64,000 nucleotides of DNA, from the NCBI RefSeq assembly GCF_000214475.1, contig NZ_AFII01000002.1, forward strand, positions 682,001 to 746,000, written 5' to 3'. This document shows, one piece after another, positions 48,250 to 56,952 of the stretch. A program made the position numbers and the translations under genes. The first letter of the stretch is position 1; each line of letters begins with the position of its first letter. A model generated the notes under the pieces. That model saw only the letters and a program-made list of their open reading frames with translations, was not told the origin of the DNA and did no database searches. The stretch comes from Parvimonas sp. oral taxon 110 str. F0139 (GTDB lineage Bacteria; Bacillota; Clostridia; Tissierellales; Peptoniphilaceae).

Positions 48250-49450
48250 TTAAGCAGGTTTCCTTTCAAAAAGTGTTTCTTTCGGATCGCCTATTTTATA
48301 AAATAATACAATCAAAAATATTACTGTTATAGAAATGAAAGCAAAACAATAACTTCTGCTAATTCCAAATTCCTTTATTATAAATGTAACTAACGGATCA
48401 CTTAGTATAAATGCAATTTGTATAATTACATTTTTTATTGATAATATTGTAGATTTGTAGTGTAAATCAGTTTTTGAATTTATATACATTGAAAACAGTA
48501 AGTAAAAGTAGCCTGTTATAAATCTATATATTGCATAAAAAAACATGGAAACAAAAAAATTTTTCGAAATCCACATCACAAATGTAGAAATCATTAAAAA
48601 TAAAAAACAGTATTTAAGTTTTACCATGGGATTATATTTTTTTAAATAAATTTGATGAAATTTTGTTCCGAACATACTAATTATATTTGCAATCATATAC
48701 ATAATTCCGATATATTTTGAATTTATTTTGAAAAAGTCCAGATACTCGGGAAAATAAATTGCAACTTGCGGTATGGAAATATATGAAAGTAATAATATTA
48801 GAAATATGAAAACTTGTTTTTTAAAAATAAAAAAGCAGTTTTAAAATTTACATTTTCTATTTGAACTTTTTCTTTTTCAGTATTTATATGTTTCTCAGAT
48901 ATCGATAGATACAAAAATAAATTCAATATTGATAAAACCATCGAAATTAAAAATGGAAGTCGTATATTGATATTGTATATAAAGCCTATTATGAGTCCAC
49001 CGAGAATGTTTGAAATTCCACTTGATATTGATGAAATTTCAAACACTTCTTCTTCTCTTTCAAGTAAGTTCATTAACAAAACACTATTTGCTCCGGACAT
49101 TCCGGCATCTCCAACAGCCATAAAAATTGCACATATTAAAAATTGGAAAAAACTCGTACTGAAAAATAATCCGACTAGAGAGAGAGTTATCATAACAGAA
49201 CCGATGCATACACTTAATTTCGGAGATTTTTTATCTGCAAACAGTCCAAAAGGAATTTCAAAAATTATATTACTTATACTGGTTACTGAAAAAATAATAC
49301 CTATTTTGAATATGTCTATTCCAAAATTTTTATAAAATAAAAAATTATTGGAGAATAGAATAAAATAAAATTAGAAATGAAAGTAATTAAATAAACTTTA
49401 AATTTATTAGTATTATTTATTTTAGGAAATTTATATTCTAAAACTGACAT
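48250..49450 (-). pseudogene. Major facilitator superfamily transporter, two frameshifts
   Basis: Three frames together encode a 12-segment MFS protein. They start at ATG 49450 (GAGAGATG site; MSVLEYKFPKINN), then SNFILFYSPIIF joins KNFGIDIFKIGIIFSVTSIS after a shift at A6 49339-49344. IFEIPFGLFADKKSP is the MFS loop 2-3 motif. A second shift at T6 48817-48822 joins FLFLKK to QVFIFLILLLSYIS. Two added bases give exactly 400 codons plus a stop, the normal family length. The substrate is unknown; it resembles efflux-type MFS proteins. Confidence 0.82.
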
Positions 49451-49692
49451 CTATCATCTCTCCTGTTTTCTATATTCAACGTTTTTTGCTGTTTTATTCT
49501 TTCAGCAGGACATCCTCCATTACAAATCTATAAGATATGTTTTATAATACTGGCATTGTATTTTAAGTATATTGTATCATAATTCGAATAAAAAATCTAA
49601 ATTATTTATAATATATTTCAAATAATTTTTTGTACAAAATATTAAACTAAAATATAAATTTAATTTATAAAAAGAACTATATTCAAACTAAT
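49451..49692. other. Intergenic region, nothing recognised
   Basis: A divergent AT-rich spacer upstream of the MFS gene and the NTF2-like operon. No gene, RNA or repeat unit was seen. Confidence 0.5.
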
Positions 49693-49721
49693 TTGAATTT
49701 TCATTTTATTTTAAGTATAAT
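49693..49721 (+). promoter_or_regulatory. Promoter of the NTF2-like gene
   Basis: TTGAAT, 17 bp, TATAAT, 50 bp before the start codon. Confidence 0.65.
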
Positions 49722-49771
49722 ATACATTATATATAAATTTAATAAAATTATTATAGAAAAAAGGAGTAAAT

Positions 49772-50143
49772 ATGTTCGATGTTTATAAATTTTTTGATAT
49801 GGTTTTAAGTCAAAATGCTTTGGAGATTAAAAAATTTTTTAATGAAGATGCTTATATTGATTGGCATAATACTAATGAAAGATTTACTGTTAATGAGTTT
49901 ATTGAAGTTAATTGCACTTATCCTGATAAATGGGGTGGAGAAGTTGAAAGGGTTGAACAAATCGGAAATTTAATTATTGCAGTTGCAAAAGTAATAAATG
50001 TTTTTGATAAATCTTCGTTTTATGTTAATTCCTTTATATTGCTAGAAAATGGGAAAATTTCAAAACTTGATGAGTATTGGGGAGATAATGGAGAAATTCC
50101 TCAATGGAGAATTATAAAAAATATAGGAGTTAAAATAAAGTAA
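49772..50143 (+). CDS. SnoaL/NTF2-like domain protein
   Basis: A small soluble protein of 123 residues with the cone-shaped NTF2-like pattern: a helical start (VYKFFDMVLSQNALEIKKFF), EDAYIDWHNTNERFTVNEFIEVNC, then curved beta strands (GEVERVEQIGNLIIAVAKV, YVNSFILLENGKISKLDEYWGD). Such proteins bind small ligands or act as isomerases; no function can be named. The AAAAGGAG site is good. The next gene overlaps its stop codon (TAATG). Confidence 0.75.
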   Translation: MFDVYKFFDMVLSQNALEIKKFFNEDAYIDWHNTNERFTVNEFIEVNCTYPDKWGGEVERVEQIGNLIIAVAKVINVFDKSSFYVNSFILLENGKISKLDEYWGDNGEIPQWRIIKNIGVKIK

Positions 50144-50511
50144 TGAATTCATTTTATAAAAATAAGAGTATAACAGATTATGTTAAATTAATTATTTTGG
50201 TAATTATGTTCTTATTGAGTTTTGTGTTTAAAGCCTCTACTGGAGATTACATTTTACTTATTGTTTTAATGTTAATTGAATTTGCTTTTAAGGTTGGATT
50301 TAAATACATAAATTCTATAAGTTACACTATTTCAAATAAATTTTATAAGAATATTTTAAAGATGTTGAATATTATAAATTTTGAATTTGAGTCCTTGTTT
50401 ATATATATATTTTTTGATTCAATTTTTGAGTTTAATATAAAGTATCTTGTTGGAATTATCTTTGGTATTTTAGTTATGAGTATAATTTTCTTTTCTTTTT
50501 TGTTTCTTTAA
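50143..50511 (+). CDS. Small membrane protein of unknown function
   Basis: 122 residues with four predicted membrane segments (about 15-32, 36-52, 83-97 and 99-121) and Phe/Ile-rich composition. No family is recognised. The ATG overlaps the stop codon of the previous gene, so translation is coupled. It resembles the small DUF-type integral proteins common in Firmicutes. Confidence 0.65.
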   Translation: MNSFYKNKSITDYVKLIILVIMFLLSFVFKASTGDYILLIVLMLIEFAFKVGFKYINSISYTISNKFYKNILKMLNIINFEFESLFIYIFFDSIFEFNIKYLVGIIFGILVMSIIFFSFLFL

Positions 50512-50528
50512 ATTTAAAATATGAAGTT

Positions 50529-51032
50529 TTGACATTTAGAATGGCTAATGAGTCAGATAGAGAAAGTATTTTAGAAATATATCTTGAAGGAGCAGAATCA
50601 CTAAAAGCTGATGGAGTTGATCAATGGCAGGGTCAGTATGTTCCAAGTTTTAAAGATATTGATGAACATTTGGGAATAGACCTATATGTTTTAGAATATC
50701 ATAGAAAAATTGTTTCTACAGTTTGTTTGGTTGAAGGAATAGATGAAGATTATGAAAATATAAAAGGAAAATGGAATACTTCAATTCCTTATATCAGTAT
50801 TCATAAGGTAGCAACTTCTAATAAATATAAAAAGCAAAGTTTTGGGAGAAAAATGATGAGCTATATTGAAAATCTTGCAAAGAGAAAGAGAATGGATTTA
50901 AGAATTGATACCCATAAAGACAATAAAAAAATGAGAAATTTTATTATCTCTTGTGGTTATAAATATACCGGTGAAGTAGTATTGCAAGGAGAACTTGAAA
51001 GACTTGCATATGATAAAGTTATTGTAAAGTAA
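50529..51032 (+). CDS. GNAT-family N-acetyltransferase
   Basis: A 167-residue acetyl-CoA-dependent acetyltransferase. The N-terminal RMANESDRESILEIYLEGAESL, the central VATSNKYKKQSFGRKMMSYIE (acetyl-CoA loop, with SFG-R in place of the usual GxG-G) and the C-terminal FIISCGYKYTGEVVL follow the fold. The substrate is unknown. The start is doubtful: TTG 50529 lacks a ribosome site. An ATG at 50521 reads ATG AAG TTT TGA; one more T in 50527-50530 would give MKFLTFRMAN, a typical GNAT start. Confidence 0.82.
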   Translation: MTFRMANESDRESILEIYLEGAESLKADGVDQWQGQYVPSFKDIDEHLGIDLYVLEYHRKIVSTVCLVEGIDEDYENIKGKWNTSIPYISIHKVATSNKYKKQSFGRKMMSYIENLAKRKRMDLRIDTHKDNKKMRNFIISCGYKYTGEVVLQGELERLAYDKVIVK

Positions 51033-51049
51033 ATATATAATTAAAAGTA

Positions 51050-51085
51050 AAAAAGGTTAGAGTTTTTAGTTTCTCTAACCTTTTT
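51050..51085. terminator. Bidirectional terminator
   Basis: AAAAAGGTTAGAG and CTCTAACCTTTTT form a 13-bp stem between the convergent GNAT and pcp genes. Confidence 0.9.
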
Positions 51086-51090
51086 GCTTT

Positions 51091-51732
51091 TTAATGTGTT
51101 GCTCCGCCTTCTACCTTAATGTCTTCTTTGTTTTCAACGATAGCTTCGATTGCATATTCTAATCCTTTTGCAATCAATTTTAATGGCATTGATGGCATAT
51201 TTCTTTTATCTACAACTTGTTCTGGTAAAAATGGAATATGAACAAAGCCTGTTCTCATATTCGGATATTTTGTACTTGCAAGATGTGCCATTCCGTAGCA
51301 AACATGGTTACAAACGAAAGTTCCAGCTGTATTTGAAACAGAAGCAGGAATTTTGTTTTCAATCATTTTTTGAACCATAGCTTTTATAGGAATAGTTACA
51401 AGATATGCATCAGGACCATCTTTAGCGATTTTTTCATCAATTGGTTGATTTCCTTCATTATCTTTGATTCTAAAATCATCCATATTAATTCCAACTCTTT
51501 CTACTGAAATGTCTGTTCTACCACCTGCTTGTCCTACACTTAAAACTACATCTGGTTTTTCAATTTCAATAACTTCTTCAAGTTTCTTTAAACTCTTTCT
51601 TGCTACTGTTGGAATTTCTACTTTTATTATTTTTGCTCCTTTAATTTCGTCTGGTAATAATTTTACAGACTCAATTGCAGGATTAATTTTTTCTCCACCA
51701 AATGGATCAAATCCACTAACTAATATTTTCAT
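51091..51732 (-). CDS. pcp: Pyrrolidone carboxyl peptidase
   Basis: A cysteine peptidase (family C15) removing N-terminal pyroglutamate from peptides. It has the start [31 protein letters not shown] with the catalytic Glu region, the active-site Cys in [13 protein letters not shown], and the His in [10 protein letters not shown]. The length of 213 residues is standard. It follows DUF979/DUF969 membrane genes in one leftward operon, 11 bp apart, a conserved arrangement suggesting transport of pyroglutamate or its peptides. Confidence 0.96.
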   Translation of the reverse strand: MKILVSGFDPFGGEKINPAIESVKLLPDEIKGAKIIKVEIPTVARKSLKKLEEVIEIEKPDVVLSVGQAGGRTDISVERVGINMDDFRIKDNEGNQPIDEKIAKDGPDAYLVTIPIKAMVQKMIENKIPASVSNTAGTFVCNHVCYGMAHLASTKYPNMRTGFVHIPFLPEQVVDKRNMPSMPLKLIAKGLEYAIEAIVENKEDIKVEGGATH

Positions 51733-51743
51733 TTAATCATCTC

Positions 51744-52757
51744 CTAAAATGCCATTATTAACATAAGCACGATATGAACTAAAATCATTGCAAAAGCCAT
51801 AGGTGCCTGTGTTTTTATAATCGTGTATTTGTCTTTAGTTTCTAGAATTGCACCAGGAACGATATTGAAGTTTGCAGCCATTGGAGTTAATAGAGTTCCG
51901 CAGTAACCACAAGTCATTCCAAGAGCTCCTACTACAGCAGGATTTCCACCTTGAGCGATTACAAAAGGAATACCAACGCCTATTGTGATTACAGTAAATG
52001 CAGCAAAAGCATTCCCCATAATCATAGTAAAGATTACCATACCTAAACAGTAAGCAACAACACCAGCGACTCTTCCGCCACCACCAACAACACTTCCTGC
52101 TACTTCACCAATTATATTGCCTACACCTGCTGCTGTAAATACAACTCCAAGCGCTCCTAAAAGTTGTGGTAATAAACTTGATGCTCCAACTTGCATTAAT
52201 AGTCTTGTAGTATCTTCTTTCATATCATCAACTTTAGGTTTAGCGATTATAATAGCTAGAATCAGGGCGATTATTGCTGAGATTCCTAAAACTTGAGCGG
52301 TTGAGAAACCAAAAATTACATCTTTACCTTTAGCGTCAGTTCCAATTATAATTTTAAAGGATTTAAATTGTGACATAAAAAATCCAAGTCCTGCCATAAT
52401 CAATGCTGGAATAAAAATTTTCCAACCAACTTTATTTGCGTTTTGTCTTCTTTCTTCTTCTGATGGTGGATTAAATTCACCAATTTTAACTTGTTTTGTA
52501 AGAGTTAAAATACCACAAGCTACAAGCATAGCACCAACAATTGCTCCACCTTGATCAGGAAGATATTTAACTAAAAATCCTCCGCATGAGAAGATAATAC
52601 CAACTAAAAACCAGAATAAAAATGTACCAATTCTTGCTTCTTTATTTTTCAAACCTCTAAAGGCTGTTAAAATTGAAATTAACCCACAAAGAATATAAAT
52701 AAATTCATCGATAAAAAATGTATTACTACTTATCCACTTTAACATTCTTTCCACCAT
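51744..52757 (-). CDS. DUF979 membrane protein
   Basis: An integral membrane protein of 337 residues with nine or ten hydrophobic segments. Gly-rich segments GEVAGSVVGGGGRVAGVVAYCLG and GALGMTCGYCGTLLTPMAANFNIVPGA mark the DUF979 family and recall permease re-entrant loops. The ATG used overlaps the DUF969 gene by 32 bp; ATG 52745 (MLKWISSN) with GGTGGAAAG upstream is an equally good start. With DUF969 it probably forms a two-part transporter next to pcp. The substrate is inferred from context only. Confidence 0.88.
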   Translation of the reverse strand: MVERMLKWISSNTFFIDEFIYILCGLISILTAFRGLKNKEARIGTFLFWFLVGIIFSCGGFLVKYLPDQGGAIVGAMLVACGILTLTKQVKIGEFNPPSEEERRQNANKVGWKIFIPALIMAGLGFFMSQFKSFKIIIGTDAKGKDVIFGFSTAQVLGISAIIALILAIIIAKPKVDDMKEDTTRLLMQVGASSLLPQLLGALGVVFTAAGVGNIIGEVAGSVVGGGGRVAGVVAYCLGMVIFTMIMGNAFAAFTVITIGVGIPFVIAQGGNPAVVGALGMTCGYCGTLLTPMAANFNIVPGAILETKDKYTIIKTQAPMAFAMILVHIVLMLIMAF

Positions 52758-53415
52758 CCTTTCTAAGTTTCATTTCAAATAAGAAACATTGAATAACTGA
52801 TAATATAATCATTGCAACACCTACAAATAGAGAATAGTATGCTATATCAGAACCTTCGACAGCATATCCTTTATCTTTAAGTGTTGAAGCAATAAGTAAA
52901 ACACCTGAAGCAACAGGGAATACATTTTGTCCAAAGAAATTACCATAATTTTCAACAGCACCAGCCAAACCTTTTAAGTCTTCTAGTTTAGTTTCAGTAA
53001 GGTCAACTGTCTTAGTAGCAGCACCTTCTGCCATTGGTAAAATTAAAGGTCTTACAAATTGAACATGTCCACCCAGACGTAAAGAAAATATTGCAGCTAA
53101 CCAACGGATTAATAAATATAACCAGATAACTAAACCAGCACTAGCACCCTTGATTTTTCGTATTCCGTCAGCAGCCTTTTCTTTAAGACCATTTCTTTCC
53201 ATAATACCTATTACGATAAGTGTTGTAAAGAATAAACTCATATATCTGTTTTCGACAAATCCTTTACCTATAATATTCAAAATTTCTAGAATTCCTTTTC
53301 CACCGGCAAGACCTGTTGCGAAACCTGCGATTAAAACTACAGAAATTACATCAAGTTTTAAAACAAAACCAACAACAATAATTACAATACCGATTAAAAC
53401 TAAATAATTTTGCAT
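52726..53415 (-). CDS. DUF969 membrane protein
   Basis: 229 residues with six or so membrane segments. It has LVLIGIVIIVVGFVLKLDVI at the N-terminus, FTTLIVIGIMERNGLKEKAA, and FSLRLGGHVQFVRPLILPMAEGAA, the last a conserved DUF969 block with charged residues in a membrane context. It is first of the three-gene operon (DUF969-DUF979-pcp). The AGGAGG site is strong. Confidence 0.88.
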   Translation of the reverse strand: MQNYLVLIGIVIIVVGFVLKLDVISVVLIAGFATGLAGGKGILEILNIIGKGFVENRYMSLFFTTLIVIGIMERNGLKEKAADGIRKIKGASAGLVIWLYLLIRWLAAIFSLRLGGHVQFVRPLILPMAEGAATKTVDLTETKLEDLKGLAGAVENYGNFFGQNVFPVASGVLLIASTLKDKGYAVEGSDIAYYSLFVGVAMIILSVIQCFLFEMKLRKDGGKNVKVDK

Positions 53416-53473
53416 ATCTTCCTCCTATAAAATTTATTATTACTTATTTATAAAAAAATCTAAATTCTTCATT

Positions 53474-53520
53474 ACTATACTTAATGAATATTTTCTAATA
53501 TATAAGTAACTAAGTATAGT
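53474..53520. promoter_or_regulatory. Inverted repeat upstream of the DUF969 operon
   Basis: ACTATACTTA (53474-53483) and TAAGTATAGT (53511-53520) are perfect inverted repeats 27 bp apart, 60-105 bp upstream of the DUF969 start. TATACT within it could be a -10 box on the minus strand. It may be a paired operator or an RNA hairpin in the leader. Confidence 0.4.
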
Positions 53521-53779
53521 ATATCATAATTTATATGTTTTTAAAATAGGAATTTTACAATATTTTAGCGATATTTTACATTTTAATCGATAAATATTTT
53601 TAATAAAAAAGTTATAATATCTATATTGTAATTTAAATAAATATGTTAATTAAGATAAATTAACGGTTTATATAATTTAAACGATAAAACTTATTAAAAA
53701 ATATAATTTATTTAGATATTTTTATTGAAATATGAGTAAAATTTGACAATGTCGCCATATTGATATATAATTATAATAT

Positions 53780-53960
53780 ATTTACGCCTTGTGGTAAATA
53801 TATTTTAATTGCGAAGCAACAAGGTTCTTGGGCACCCATCCGATGCAAAGCATCGAGGAGGGGTGAGGTTCTTCTTTCATCAAAATTACAATAAATCATA
53901 ATCAAAAGGGAATTTTGATATAATACTAATAGGATTATGCCTTATGATAAACCTATTATA
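53780..53960. repeat. Nested repeats: AT-rich hairpin units with an inserted GC-rich unit
   Basis: TTTACGCCTTGTGGTAAA (53780) is the hairpin type seen at 17633 and 17805. It is followed by dispersed GC-rich copy 9, then TCATCAAAATTAC with GGGAATTTTGATATAAT, and GATTATGCCTTATGATAAACC, a decayed version of the first hairpin. The remaining 54.0-54.1 kb upstream of the desulfurase gene shows nothing definite. Confidence 0.7.
53807..53876 (+). repeat. Dispersed palindromic repeat, copy 9
   Basis: GCAACAAGGTTCTTGGGC, GATGC-AAA-GCATC and GGGGTGAGGTTCTTC. It is moderately diverged. Unlike the others, it lies upstream of a gene and within an AT-rich hairpin array. Confidence 0.85.
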
Positions 53961-54109
53961 AGATTGTTTCCGTTATGATAAATTTAATTAAAGAAAACAA
54001 TCTTGAAATTTTATTTTCTTTTTAATATCTAATAAGTAAATAAAATTTTAATCTAATTAAAATTATAAATTTTTATAATAATAATTTTTTTTCACGAAGG
54101 AGGATTAAG

Positions 54110-55252
54110 ATGATCTATTTTGATAATGCAGCTACAACAAAAAATAAACCTGCAGAAGTTATTGATGCAGTAGTGAATGCAATGAAAAGCTTTGGGAACT
54201 CCTCTCGTGGAGTTTATGAGGAGAGTTTAAGTGCTGATAGAATAGTTTTTGAAACTAGAAAAAAAATAGCAAAGATGTTTAATGTTGGGAATTCTCGTCA
54301 GGTTGTTTTTACAAAAAATGCTACAGAAAGTTTAAATATTGCAATAAATGGATTATTTTTAGAAAATGATCATATAATAACTTCTGTTTCTGAACATAAT
54401 TCTGTTTTAAGACCTATACATTATCTAAAAGAAAAAGGTGTCGAAGTCAGTTATATTGGAGTTTCTGAAAAAGGAGTTTTGAATTTCGAAGAAATTCCAT
54501 CTTTGATAAAAGCAAATACTAAGGCTATAGTTATAACTCATGCATCAAATGTTACTGGAAATATTACAGATTTAAAAAAATATGGAGATTTTTGTAGAGA
54601 AAATAATCTTCTTTTTATAGTAGATGCTTCTCAAACTGCAGGAGCATTTGATATTGATATGAAAGAGATGAATATTGATGTTCTATGTTTTACAGGACAT
54701 AAATCAATGCTTGGACCACAGGGAACAGGTGCTTTATGTGTCAGAGAAGAAGTGTACATAAGACCTTTTATAGTTGGTGGAAGTGGAACTCACAGCTATG
54801 ATGAGTTTCAACCTGACAAGATGCCAACAAGACTTGAAGCTGGTACTTTAAATTCACATGGAATTGCTGGACTTCATGCATCTATTGACTATCTTTTAAA
54901 TAATAAAATTGAAAATTTAACAAAACGAGCTTTAGAACTTTCAAGGAAATTTTATGATGGGGTTAGTAAATTTCCTGAAGTTACAGTTTATGGGGATTTT
55001 GAAACAGAGTTTAGAGCTCCAATTGTATCTTTAAATATCTCAGATATGGACTCTTCAGAAGTAAGCAGTATTTTATATGAAGAGTATAAAATTTCAACAA
55101 GACCGGGGGCTCATTGTGCACCACTTATTCATAAGGCACTTGGTACTGTTGAACAGGGTATGGTTAGATTTAGCTTTTCTCATTCAAATACTTTTGATGA
55201 GGTCGAGCTTGCTATAAACGCGATTAAAAAAATTATAGAGGATAGGAGGTAA
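54110..55252 (+). CDS. Cysteine desulfurase-like class V aminotransferase
   Basis: A PLP enzyme of 380 residues: IYFDNAATTKNKP, VVFTKNATESLNIAINGL, ITHASNVTGN, VDASQTAGAFDID and CFTGHKSMLGPQGTG, where the Lys binds PLP. The C-terminal STRPGAHCAPLIHKALGT carries a Cys at the active-site loop expected for desulfurases. It belongs to the branch found next to YedE, TusA/YedF and DUF3343 genes, so it probably releases sulfur (or selenium) from Cys (selenocysteine) for those carriers. The AAGGAGGA site is strong; it is first in a four-gene operon. Confidence 0.9.
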   Translation: MIYFDNAATTKNKPAEVIDAVVNAMKSFGNSSRGVYEESLSADRIVFETRKKIAKMFNVGNSRQVVFTKNATESLNIAINGLFLENDHIITSVSEHNSVLRPIHYLKEKGVEVSYIGVSEKGVLNFEEIPSLIKANTKAIVITHASNVTGNITDLKKYGDFCRENNLLFIVDASQTAGAFDIDMKEMNIDVLCFTGHKSMLGPQGTGALCVREEVYIRPFIVGGSGTHSYDEFQPDKMPTRLEAGTLNSHGIAGLHASIDYLLNNKIENLTKRALELSRKFYDGVSKFPEVTVYGDFETEFRAPIVSLNISDMDSSEVSSILYEEYKISTRPGAHCAPLIHKALGTVEQGMVRFSFSHSNTFDEVELAINAIKKIIEDRR

Positions 55253-55256
55253 TCAA

Positions 55257-56354
55257 ATGCGTTTTTTTAACACTAAAAAAGGGTTGTTGACTTTGGGAAT
55301 TATCGCTGGTCTTGGAGCAGCTTTACTTGCATATTTAGGCAATCCGAAAAACATGGCTTTTTGTATAGCTTGTTTTATTAGAGATACTGCTGGAGCTATG
55401 AAGTTCCATAATGCTGAAGTGGTTCAATATTTTAGACCAGAAATAGTAGGTATTATTTTAGGTGCATTTTTAATTTCATTATTTACAAAAGAATACAGAT
55501 CTACAGGTGGTTCATCACCTGTTATAAGATTTTTCTTAGGTGTAATAATGATGGTTTGTGCTCTTGTATTCTTAGGATGTCCTTTAAGAATGATTTTAAG
55601 AATGTCAGCAGGAGATATAAGTTCTTATGTAGGATTATTAGGATTTGCAGCAGGAGTTGCAACAGGGGCATTCTTCTTAAGAAAAGGCTTTAGCTTAGGA
55701 AGAGCTTATCCTGTTAAAAAAGAAAATGGATATGTACTACCAATTGTTGTAGCAGGATTATTTGCTTTAGTTATTGCTGTTCCATCTCTTTATGCATTTA
55801 GCCAAAAAGGACCTGGAAGTATGCATGCAGTATGGTATGCAGCACTTGGAGTAGGACTTATATTTGGTATAATTGCACAAAAAAGTAGAATGTGTTTTGC
55901 TGGATCACTTAGAGATATTATTTTACTAAAAGATTTCAGATTATTCTCAGTTATTGGTGGAATTTTTATAGTTATGTTAGTTTATAATATAGCTACAAAC
56001 AACTTTAAATTTGTTGCTTTTGGACCTGTAGCTCATGCGCAAACAATTTGGAATATATTATCTATGTATGCAGTAGGTTTCTGTGCAGTATTACTTGGAG
56101 GTTGTCCATTAAGACAATTAGTTCTTGCAGGAACAGGTTCTTCAGATTCAGTTATAACTGTACTAGGAATGTTCGTGGGAGCTGCCTTTGCTCATAATTT
56201 CAAATTAGCAGGAGCAGCAGCTGCAGTTGAAAATGTAGAAAAAGGAATCAAAGCAGCAGCAGGTGGTCCAGGAATAAATGGACAAATATTTGTTATTGCT
56301 TCAATAGTTGTACTATTTATAGTAGCTTTATATGGATTAAAAAAGAAAAAATAG
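55257..56354 (+). CDS. yedE: YedE-family sulfur/selenium transporter
   Basis: A membrane protein of 365 residues made of two related halves, each with a Cys/Gly motif: LVFLGCPLRMILRMSAGD and VLLGGCPLRQLVLAGTGS, plus FCIACFIRD and SRMCFAGSLRD. This duplicated YeeE/YedE pattern transports thiosulfate in characterised TsuA proteins, where the cysteines contact the substrate. The longer YedE form with DUF3343 and TusA-like partners has been linked to selenium metabolism. It starts 4 bp after the desulfurase gene. Confidence 0.9.
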   Translation: MRFFNTKKGLLTLGIIAGLGAALLAYLGNPKNMAFCIACFIRDTAGAMKFHNAEVVQYFRPEIVGIILGAFLISLFTKEYRSTGGSSPVIRFFLGVIMMVCALVFLGCPLRMILRMSAGDISSYVGLLGFAAGVATGAFFLRKGFSLGRAYPVKKENGYVLPIVVAGLFALVIAVPSLYAFSQKGPGSMHAVWYAALGVGLIFGIIAQKSRMCFAGSLRDIILLKDFRLFSVIGGIFIVMLVYNIATNNFKFVAFGPVAHAQTIWNILSMYAVGFCAVLLGGCPLRQLVLAGTGSSDSVITVLGMFVGAAFAHNFKLAGAAAAVENVEKGIKAAAGGPGINGQIFVIASIVVLFIVALYGLKKKK

Positions 56355-56375
56355 ATAAAATTTAAGGAGATAGAT

Positions 56376-56582
56376 ATGAAAGAATTAGACGTTAGAGGAT
56401 TATCTTGTCCAGAACCAGTTTTAATCTTACAAGATGCCCTTAAAGAAAATAAAAACGAAACTTACAAAGTCTTAGCTAGTGAAGCACATGTTGTAAAAAA
56501 TATCACTCATTTTGCAAACAGCCAAGGCAAGAAAACTTCTGTAAAAGAAGTTGGATTAGACTTTGAAATTATTGTAGAATAA
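56376..56582 (+). CDS. TusA/SirA-like sulfur carrier
   Basis: 68 residues with the hallmark LDVRGLSCPEPVLILQDAL; the Cys in CPEP carries persulfide in TusA proteins. This is the short single-domain form, not the two-domain YedF. It has an AAGGAGAT site and overlaps the next gene's start by one base. It likely accepts sulfur or selenium taken up by YedE or released by the desulfurase. Confidence 0.92.
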   Translation: MKELDVRGLSCPEPVLILQDALKENKNETYKVLASEAHVVKNITHFANSQGKKTSVKEVGLDFEIIVE

Positions 56583-56806
56583 TGAAAGAGACTAAGCTGT
56601 ATACAACATTCTATACGACTGCAGAGGCAATGGCAACTGAAAGTGTATGTAAAGAAAATAACCTTTCAGGAAAACTTGTCCCTGTACCAAGAGTTTTATC
56701 AGCAGGTTGTGGGATTGCATGGGAATGTAGTCCCATTTTAAAGTCAACTCTATTAGAACTTTTAGAAAAAGAAGACATAGAATGGGAAGAATGTAAAGAA
56801 ATTTAG
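56582..56806 (+). CDS. DUF3343 putative Se/S carrier protein
   Basis: 74 residues: FYTTAEAMATESVCKENNL, then VPVPRVLSAGCGIAWECSP with two conserved Cys, typical of DUF3343. Family members occur with YedE/YedF/SelD sets and are proposed to carry selenium or sulfur. The ATG overlaps the TusA-like stop (TAATG), so translation is coupled. Confidence 0.88.
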   Translation: MKETKLYTTFYTTAEAMATESVCKENNLSGKLVPVPRVLSAGCGIAWECSPILKSTLLELLEKEDIEWEECKEI

Positions 56807-56810
56807 ATTT

Positions 56811-56845
56811 AAAAAGTCATCTTTAATTTTAAAGATGACTTTTTT
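56811..56845 (+). terminator. Terminator of the sulfur/selenium operon
   Basis: AAAAAGTCATCTTTA and TAAAGATGACTTTTT around ATTT; stem of about 15 bp. Confidence 0.93.
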
Positions 56846-56888
56846 GTTTGAAAAAACATTGAGCATTTTTTATAAAAATAATTTTCAT

Positions 56889-56917
56889 TTGACATTTTTA
56901 TTTAACTATTATATAAT
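56889..56917 (+). promoter_or_regulatory. Promoter of the first cell-wall-binding peptidase gene
   Basis: Perfect TTGACA, 17 bp, perfect TATAAT. The leader to the start codon is about 35 nt and is conserved with the next gene's. Confidence 0.88.
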
Positions 56918-56952
56918 GACTGGTAGATTGATTATATTTTTAGGAGGATGAA

